Assembly (NCBI GenBank): GCA_002887195.1
Contig: PJAB01000328.1
Span: 1 to 29,587 of the forward strand
Reading direction: 5' to 3'
DNA from: Chrysochromulina parva
Lineage: Eukaryota > Haptophyta > Prymnesiales > Chrysochromulinaceae
DNA: 29,587 nt
The position numbers and the translations under genes were made by a program. Below the pieces are notes generated by a model. It did not search any database and was not told the DNA's origin. It saw only the letters and a list, made by a program, of their open reading frames with translations. Positions 24,418 to 29,587 of this stretch are shown one piece after another (the stretch's first letter is position 1; every line of letters starts with the position of its first letter).

Positions 24418-25488
24418 ATGATGCCCCCGCCGGGCATGAGTATTCAATTGGATGGCTCCGGCCCGATCGACATGCAGATGGACCAGCCCTCCTTCACTCT
24501 CAGCCAGTCGGGCACGTTTGTCAAGGAGGACTTTGTGATCAACCGGCAGGGCATCGCGGCCGTTGGCGGCACCGAGGTGGCCCGTGTGGTTGGGCTTCGC
24601 CTGCAGGACTTGCAGCTGCTGGAAGTGCTTGGCAAGGGCGCATCGTCGCTGGTGCGCCGCGCCGTGCATACGCCGTCCCAGACAGAGCTCGCTGTCAAGG
24701 TGATCAACGTCTTCGACAAGGACAAGCGCGACCAGCTGCTGCGTGAGCTGCGTACGCTGTACAGCTCCGCGTTCCCGTGGCTCGTCTCATTTCACGACTG
24801 CCTGTATGACGAGGGCGCCATGTACATCGTCCTCGAGTACATGGACGGCGGCTCGCTCGCGGACGTGCTGATCGCGACGCAGCTGACTGGCAGTGGCGCG
24901 CCGAGCGAGCTTGTGCTCGGGCGGATTGCCGCGAAAACGCTCGCAGGGCTCAACTATCTGCACCGCGAACGGCACCAGGTGCACCGCGATATCAAGCCTG
25001 GCAACATCCTGCTCAACTCGCGAGGCGAGATCAAAATCTCCGACTTTGGGCTCTCGGCGGAGCTCGATTCGACGAAGGAGATGTGCGCGACCTTCATCGG
25101 CACGCACGCGTACATGTCGCCCGAGCGGCTGGGTGGCAAGCCGTACTCGTTCGCGTCGGACATCTGGTCCCTCGGCATCACCCTGATCGAGTGCGCCATC
25201 GGACAGTTCCCCTACACGGCGTACAACGGCAACAATTACTTCGTGCTTCTCTCACAGATTCTCAACGACCCTCCGCCCAGCCTCCCGGACGCCTTCTCAC
25301 CCGAGTTCCGCGACCTAGTGCTCCAGTGCCTAACCAAGGACGCGGAACAGCGCCCCTCGGCCGAGGACCTCCTCAAGCACCCCTTCATCGCCATGCACGA
25401 CGAGAGCCTGAGCCCTCTTGATATGGCCGAGTGGGTCAAAATCTGCACACAGATGCGGAAGGATGCGGAGATCATGCCTCCATCTTAG
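24418..25488 (+). CDS. MAP kinase kinase (dual-specificity kinase, STE7 type)
   Basis: The protein has 356 residues; ATG 24436 (Met7) is a possible alternative start. A complete kinase domain is visible: Gly loop GKGASS at 72-77, catalytic Lys94 in AVKVI, HRDIKPGN at 189-196 (a MAP2K-type loop), DFG at 209-211, and YMSPERL at 232-238. The activation loop reads STKEMCATFIGT: Thr219 and Thr225 have the S/T-x5-S/T spacing typical of plant MAPKKs, while Glu221 occupies the position of the first phosphoserine of animal MEKs. The N-terminal 60 residues show no obvious basic D-site and there is no NTF2 domain. It should phosphorylate Thr and Tyr in a MAPK activation loop downstream of a MAPKKK. It is a single exon, with 3' end convergent with the DEAD-box helicase gene. 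Confidence 0.92.
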   Translation: MMPPPGMSIQLDGSGPIDMQMDQPSFTLSQSGTFVKEDFVINRQGIAAVGGTEVARVVGLRLQDLQLLEVLGKGASSLVRRAVHTPSQTELAVKVINVFDKDKRDQLLRELRTLYSSAFPWLVSFHDCLYDEGAMYIVLEYMDGGSLADVLIATQLTGSGAPSELVLGRIAAKTLAGLNYLHRERHQVHRDIKPGNILLNSRGEIKISDFGLSAELDSTKEMCATFIGTHAYMSPERLGGKPYSFASDIWSLGITLIECAIGQFPYTAYNGNNYFVLLSQILNDPPPSLPDAFSPEFRDLVLQCLTKDAEQRPSAEDLLKHPFIAMHDESLSPLDMAEWVKICTQMRKDAEIMPPS

Positions 25489-25573
25489 GTGGTAGGAGGA
25501 AGACCCCACGGACGACGGACAGGGTGTGCGTGAAGGGACTTGGACGCCCATCATGGTCGTGCCCGCTCTGTAT

Positions 25574-25599
25574 TGAATATCAGGTGTGAATATCAGGTG
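25574..25599. repeat. 13-bp tandem duplication
   Basis: Two exact copies of tgaatatcaggtg about 85 bp downstream of the MAPKK stop codon. Confidence 0.9.
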
Positions 25600-25810
25600 T
25601 GTAGTCGCGCGGAGCCGAGGTCTCGTCGGTGACGGTGCGCTGTTGACCTTACTGTTGACACGCCATCTGAGCTGGCTCGCGGCGCGCCCGCGGTCCCACC
25701 AGCAGCCCACCAGCTACTCCCAGCACCCACGGTCCCGCGGCCGCAGAGAGAGGGTTTTTCGCCGTATAGCGTATACGTGCAAACATATCCAATCCGCAAT
25801 CGGCAATCGC

Positions 25811-25842
25811 CGGTCACGGCGTCACCGAGAACACCGTGACCG
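25811..25842. repeat. 9-bp inverted repeat, possible hairpin
   Basis: cggtcacgg (25811-25819) and ccgtgaccg (25834-25842) are perfectly complementary with a 14-nt loop, between two convergent genes. A 3'-end role is possible but unproven. Confidence 0.55.
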
Positions 25843-26009
25843 TCAGGTCCAATTGGTCGGGTCTCAGGAATCCGGATGATTCACGTTCAGCTGAATTTCC
25901 ACGCTGCCGCGATTCGTATTTGTGCGATTTGTGATTCGTTTTAACGTGTCATGCCGGTCTGCCGTCCGGTGGGGTGGGCACCGCCGTCATGTCTCAAACT
26001 ACGCCGTCT

Positions 26010-27578
26010 CTACCACTGCCTGCGAATCTTCCGACCGGTCTCGTCCGTCGCGCGGTGTGCCCTCGGCGATGCATCCTCCGACCAGCCTCGCCGTTCGCCC
26101 TTGCCAGCCGTTGGGGGCTCGACGGCCCCATCGACGGCCCCTTCTAGGGGCGTGTTCGACTTCGCCGCATTAGTGGGCGCGCTGCCCGCACGCCCACTGC
26201 TTCGCTCGAGCGGCGTACCAGCGTGCTCTCCGGCGGTCAGCTGCCGGTACAGCTGCATCTCATACGGCTTCACCAGGGAGCTCACCAACCCCGGCTGCCC
26301 TCGGCGAGCGGTGCGACCCGCGCGGTGGATGAACGTGGTGACGTCCTTAGGAAGGTCGTAGTTGATTACGTGGCGCACGGACATGAAATCGAGCCCGCGA
26401 TTGAGCACGTCCGAGCACACGAGGGTACGCACGTCGTCGTCGGCGAAGGCTTGGAGCGCAGAGGAGCGATCGGCTGCAGGCGTCTCACCGTGCACGAGGG
26501 CCATGCGGAGCGTCGGCATGCACTCTCGGAGCAGCTCGTGGACCCTCTGAGCGCGGCGCGCACCCGAGCAGAAGATGATCTGGGCGCCCTCGGCTAGCCA
26601 CGGGTCCCTCGCCGAGCGCTCGAGCAATCGCACGAGCTCTTGCGACTTGTCGCCGCGTACGAAATGGAAAGAGCGTTGGAGGGTGGGCACCAGCACACCG
26701 TGATGGCTCAAGTGGGCAACCCTCGGGAAGCAGGCGGCGATCGCCTCGGCATGCGCGGGCGCCATCGTCGCGCCCGTGAGTAGCGTCTGTAGCCGCGTCT
26801 TCTTCGGCAGCGCCTCCAGAAGCTCCGTGGCCTCGCGATTGATGCCGTCCGCCGCGTACAGCACTGCATCCGCCTCATCGATGGCCACCATCAGCAGCCG
26901 CTCAAGGGTCAAGTTGCCCTCCGACAAGTGGTAGAGCAGCCTCGCGGGCGTCGCGATCACCAGCCTCAAGTCGCCGCTCCGCATCGCCATCTTCTGCGTC
27001 GTGAATTTCTCGCCATTGGTGACCAGACCGATGACTGGAGGGTCAGGGAGCGCTGATGCGAGCTGCTGCGCCACGTGTGCCACCTGGCATGCGAGCTCAC
27101 GCGAGGGCACCACGACGAGTGCCTCAGGCTGCGCCAGGAAGCGCATGCTCGCCGCGTCCTTGCCGCTACTTCGCATCGGACGCGGAGGCCGCGTGGTGTG
27201 AAGCCGCTGCAGCATGGGCAGCAAAAACATGAGCGTCTTCCCTGAGCCCGTCTGAGCGCAGATGTTTAGATCCTCGCCGTTGAGGGCTCTACGCAGCGCC
27301 TGTGCTTGCATGGCATTGGGCTTGAAAATGTTCATTTGCCAGCGGAGCGCCTCCTCGAGCTCTTGGCACACTAGGTCCTTGAACTTTGGTGTGCCACTGA
27401 CCGCCTCCAGCTCCGCACGCTTGGCATCCGCGATGAGCGCGCTCCGCTGCTCCGCCTGCCGCTCCTTTGCTCGTTCGGCCTCTGCAATGTGTGCGATACG
27501 CTGCGCAGCTCGAAGCTCAGCGGCCCAGCGCGAAACTGCCGCGGACGAGCAGAACCGGCGCAAGGCTATCTGTCGCAT
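26010..27578 (-). CDS. DEAD-box RNA helicase, probably mitochondrial
   Basis: The protein has 522 residues with a complete set of helicase motifs: Q-like region KPNAMQAQAL at 86-95, motif I AQTGSGKT at 108-115, Ia PSRELA at 158-163, Ib TPAR at 210-213, II DEAD at 234-237, III GAT at 269-271 (usually SAT), IV IIFCSG at 334-339, V NRGLDF at 393-398 and VI HRAGRTARRG at 418-427. It should unwind or remodel RNA using ATP. The N-terminus (MRQIALRRFCSSAAVSRW) is Arg/Ser/Ala-rich without acidic residues, a typical mitochondrial presequence, so organellar ribosome assembly or RNA processing is likely; a plastid destination is less likely but possible. Residues after 450 are a disordered, charged tail. 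The ATG at 27578 is favoured because it begins the presequence. Confidence 0.92.
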   Translation of the reverse strand: MRQIALRRFCSSAAVSRWAAELRAAQRIAHIAEAERAKERQAEQRSALIADAKRAELEAVSGTPKFKDLVCQELEEALRWQMNIFKPNAMQAQALRRALNGEDLNICAQTGSGKTLMFLLPMLQRLHTTRPPRPMRSSGKDAASMRFLAQPEALVVVPSRELACQVAHVAQQLASALPDPPVIGLVTNGEKFTTQKMAMRSGDLRLVIATPARLLYHLSEGNLTLERLLMVAIDEADAVLYAADGINREATELLEALPKKTRLQTLLTGATMAPAHAEAIAACFPRVAHLSHHGVLVPTLQRSFHFVRGDKSQELVRLLERSARDPWLAEGAQIIFCSGARRAQRVHELLRECMPTLRMALVHGETPAADRSSALQAFADDDVRTLVCSDVLNRGLDFMSVRHVINYDLPKDVTTFIHRAGRTARRGQPGLVSSLVKPYEMQLYRQLTAGEHAGTPLERSSGRAGSAPTNAAKSNTPLEGAVDGAVEPPTAGKGERRGWSEDASPRAHRATDETGRKIRRQW

Positions 27579-27864
27579 GTTGACCCACGTCCGGGTAAAA
27601 ATCGACGCGACGAGTGCGTTGTGAATCCTGTGTGAACGACGGACGCGACAACCGGTGCCTTGTGACTTCTAACACACAACGTGACGACTTCACGAACACT
27701 GTGCTCCTGTGGAGCGGCGACTTTGGGAAATCATTTCCGAAAGTCGAGCACTTGAAACGGATTATTTTTTGGTTCGGCGGTTTCTGAAGTTTATTTTTAG
27801 CTACGCGGGGGGACCCCCTGTAGAACTCGTTGTGCCTGAGACCCTGCCCCTCTTCTCCGTCTTG
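27579..27864. promoter_or_regulatory. Divergent upstream region, helicase / FG-GAP protein
   Basis: These 286 bp lie between two divergent genes and include a T-rich island (27759-27801: attattttttgg, tttatttttag) and a small ggaaa-tca-tttcc palindrome at 27725-27737. The plus-strand frame of the FG-GAP gene is open from 27685, so its true start or an upstream exon may lie in or before this region. Confidence 0.4.
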
Positions 27865-29587
27865 ATGTCGATGCCCAAAGGCTGGCACGACGAAGATCAA
27901 GGCCGCAGGCGCTACCCCCCCCCACGGGACTATGCGCAGGGACTCCAGCCAGACGGTCAGCCGACAGTGTTCGCACCACCCAACTGCTCGGCACGAGGGC
28001 GGGTCGGCTGCGTTGTGATGCTGCCCAGGCCGGCCCGTCCCAAGCCTGCACCAGGAGTTCGGGCTGCGCTCTTGCCGCCGGCATGCACGTTGTCCTCCGA
28101 GCCGGGGTGCCTGCGCTTCCCCAAGCCGTTGGCGAGGATGGGGAACGAGCTGCTGGGCAGTGACGAAGCAGCGCTGCAGTTTGTGGGACGAAGCCTGCCG
28201 CTGCTGCCCGGGGGCAGCGCGTCCACGAGGTCGATCGCGGCGGCGGACGTGGACGGCGACGGCGACCTCGATGTGCTGCTTGGGAACGAGGGCGGTCCCA
28301 GCCGCGTGCTGCTCAACGCGGGCGACGGCACCTTCCCGACGAGCATCGAGCTGCCCGGCGGCAATGAGGACACGTTCTCGATCGCGGCGGCGGACGTGGA
28401 CGGTGACGGCGACCTCGACGTGCTGCTTGGGAACGACGTCAGTCCCAGCCGCGTGCTGCTCAACGCGGGCGACGGCACCTTCCCGACGAGCATCGAGCTG
28501 CCCGGCGGCATCATGAACACGTATTCGATCGCGGCGGCGGACGTGGACGGCGACGGCGACCTCGACGTGCTGCTTGGGAACGACAGCAGGCCCAGCCGCG
28601 TCCTGCTCAACGCGGGCGACGGCACCTTCCCGACGAGCATTGAGCTGCCCGGCGGCAGCGCGTACACGTTCTCGATCGCGGCGGCGGACGTGGACGGCGA
28701 CGGCGACCTCGACGTGCTGCTTGGGAACAATAAGAGTCCCAGCCGCGTGCTGCTCAACGCGGGCGACGGCACCTTCCCGACGAGCATCGATCTGCCCGGG
28801 GGCAGCGCGTCCACGAGGTCGATCGCGGCGGCGGACGTGGACGGCGACGGCGACCTCGACGTGCTGCTTGGGAACTATGGCAGTCCCAGCCGCGTGCTGC
28901 TGAACGCGGGCGACGGCACCTTCCCGATGAGCATCGAGCTGCCCGGTGGCATCGCATCCACGAGCTCGGTCGCGGCGGCGGACGTGGACGGCGACGGCGA
29001 CCTCGACGTGCTGCTTGGGAACTATGGCAGTTCCAGAGTGCTGCTCAACGCGGGCGACGGCACCTTCCCGACGAGCATTGAGCTGCCCGGCGGCAGCGCG
29101 TCCACGTTGTCGATCGCGGCGGCGGACGTGGACGGCGACGGCGACCTCGACGTGCTGCTTGGGAACTATGGCAGTCCCAGCCGCATGCTGCTCATCGCGG
29201 GCGGTGGCACCTTCCCGACGAGCATCGAGCTGCCCGGTGGCATCGCATCCACGTTCTCGATCACGGCGGCGGACGTGGACGGCGACGGCGACCTCGACGT
29301 GCTGCTTGGGAACGACGGCGGTCCCAGCCGCGTGCTGCTCAACGCGGGCGACGGCACCTTCCCGACGAGCATCGAGCTGCCCGGGGGCAGCGCGTCCACA
29401 AGCTCGATCGCGGCGGCGGACGTGGACGGCGACGGCGACCTCGACGTGCTGCTTGGAAACGACGGCGGTCCCAACCGCGTGCTGCTGAACGCGGGCGGCG
29501 GTACCTTCCCGACGAGCATCGAGCTGCCTGGGGGCAGCGCGTCCACGAGGTCGATCGCGGCGGCGGACGTGGACGGCGACGGCGACC
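27865..29587 (+). CDS. FG-GAP/VCBS repeat protein, N-terminal part (runs off right edge)
   Basis: The frame beginning at the ATG 27865 stays open to the window end; 28138 is an alternative start just before the repeats. Nine full and one truncated repeat of 49 residues (one of 48) follow, each reading IAAADVDGDGDLDVLLGN, then a Ser-Arg-Val-Leu-Leu-Asn strand, GDGTFPTSIELPGG and a variable SAST-type linker. The DxDGDGDLD core is the calcium-binding loop of FG-GAP/VCBS repeats, which form beta-propeller blades in integrin-like and secreted or cell-surface proteins. About seven blades make a propeller, so more than one propeller or a long array is implied. The 90 or so residues before the repeats show no clear signal peptide, and a run of nine C (27916-27924) could hide a frame or exon problem. 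The domain call is firm; the start is uncertain. Confidence 0.8.
   Translation, partial: MSMPKGWHDEDQGRRRYPPPRDYAQGLQPDGQPTVFAPPNCSARGRVGCVVMLPRPARPKPAPGVRAALLPPACTLSSEPGCLRFPKPLARMGNELLGSDEAALQFVGRSLPLLPGGSASTRSIAAADVDGDGDLDVLLGNEGGPSRVLLNAGDGTFPTSIELPGGNEDTFSIAAADVDGDGDLDVLLGNDVSPSRVLLNAGDGTFPTSIELPGGIMNTYSIAAADVDGDGDLDVLLGNDSRPSRVLLNAGDGTFPTSIELPGGSAYTFSIAAADVDGDGDLDVLLGNNKSPSRVLLNAGDGTFPTSIDLPGGSASTRSIAAADVDGDGDLDVLLGNYGSPSRVLLNAGDGTFPMSIELPGGIASTSSVAAADVDGDGDLDVLLGNYGSSRVLLNAGDGTFPTSIELPGGSASTLSIAAADVDGDGDLDVLLGNYGSPSRMLLIAGGGTFPTSIELPGGIASTFSITAADVDGDGDLDVLLGNDGGPSRVLLNAGDGTFPTSIELPGGSASTSSIAAADVDGDGDLDVLLGNDGGPNRVLLNAGGGTFPTSIELPGGSASTRSIAAADVDGDGD
28234..29587 (+). repeat. 147-bp tandem repeat array (FG-GAP/VCBS), at least 10 copies
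   Basis: Units start at 28234, 28381, 28528, 28675, 28822, 28969, 29113, 29260, 29407 and 29554. All periods are 147 bp except one of 144 bp (one codon lost near 29035). Units are nearly identical at the DNA level apart from the linker, so the array was recently expanded or homogenised. It continues past the window. Confidence 0.95.

Larger units (their letters stand above)
25489..26009. other. Convergent intergenic region, MAPKK / DEAD-box helicase
   Basis: The 3' flanks of two convergent genes. It holds a 13-bp tandem duplication (25574-25599) and a 9-bp inverted repeat (25811-25842). Short frames here lack any domain. No RNA gene was recognised. Confidence 0.45.

Noticed and set aside
27957..28814. 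285-codon minus-strand frame with Ser/Pro repeats, and plus-strand frames at 28160-28516, 28574-28903 and 28946-29488
   Set aside because: Shadows of the VCBS frame; only the frame with DVDGDGDLD gives a known fold.
28234..29587. Tandem array as CRISPR or satellite DNA
   Set aside because: The repeats are contiguous, in frame and code for a known Ca-binding fold; there are no unique spacers of CRISPR type.

Overview
The window is a nuclear genomic segment from a GC-rich, gene-dense unicellular eukaryote, most plausibly a microalga or related protist (haptophyte-like or stramenopile-like; I cannot fix the lineage). The reasons are eukaryote-only families (polycystin channel, TEX261/SVP26, MAP kinase kinase, PP2C, MIB/HERC2, SAM, ZZ-like), no operon layout or Shine-Dalgarno pattern, one well-supported short spliceosomal intron, very Ala/Glu/Pro-rich coding sequence, and a T-x5-T (plant/protist style) activation loop in the MAPKK. 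Most genes are single open exons. No tRNA, rRNA, CRISPR array or transposon was seen.

Layout: (1) 1-525, minus, the N-terminal part of a MIB/HERC2-domain protein that runs off the left edge. (2) 1248-3257, minus, an unusual triple fusion: J domain, then a mitochondrial enoyl reductase-like MDR domain, then a SAM domain. (3) 3919-4410, minus, a TEX261/SVP26 membrane protein, divergent from (4) 4642-8229, plus, a PP2C phosphatase with a roughly 735-residue disordered N-terminus. (5) 8568-10802, plus, an orphan repeat-bearing single-pass membrane protein. (6) 11303-12055, plus, a small protein with a duplicated coiled coil, FG-like SGFSF repeats and a degenerate ZZ-like domain. (7) 12563-19108, plus, a giant Ala/Glu coiled-coil protein with a block of Trp-centred repeats. 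(8) 19591-23881, minus, a polycystin-2-like channel in two exons separated by a 97-nt intron, convergent with (7) and divergent from (9) 24418-25488, plus, a MAP kinase kinase. (10) 26010-27578, minus, a DEAD-box RNA helicase with a mitochondrial-type presequence, convergent with (9) and divergent from (11) 27865-29587, plus, an FG-GAP/VCBS protein made of nearly identical 49-residue Ca-binding repeats that runs off the right edge.

The genes do not form an obvious pathway. Several are signalling or membrane genes (PP2C, MAPKK, polycystin, TEX261), and the giant coiled-coil protein and the polycystin could be cytoskeletal/ciliary, but this is inference. A strong local theme is short in-frame tandem repeats (12, 24, 30, 33, 75 and 147 bp) in nearly every gene, implying active repeat slippage or unequal exchange in this genome. 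The best candidates for something undescribed are the DnaJ-reductase-SAM fusion and the FG-like/degenerate-ZZ protein.
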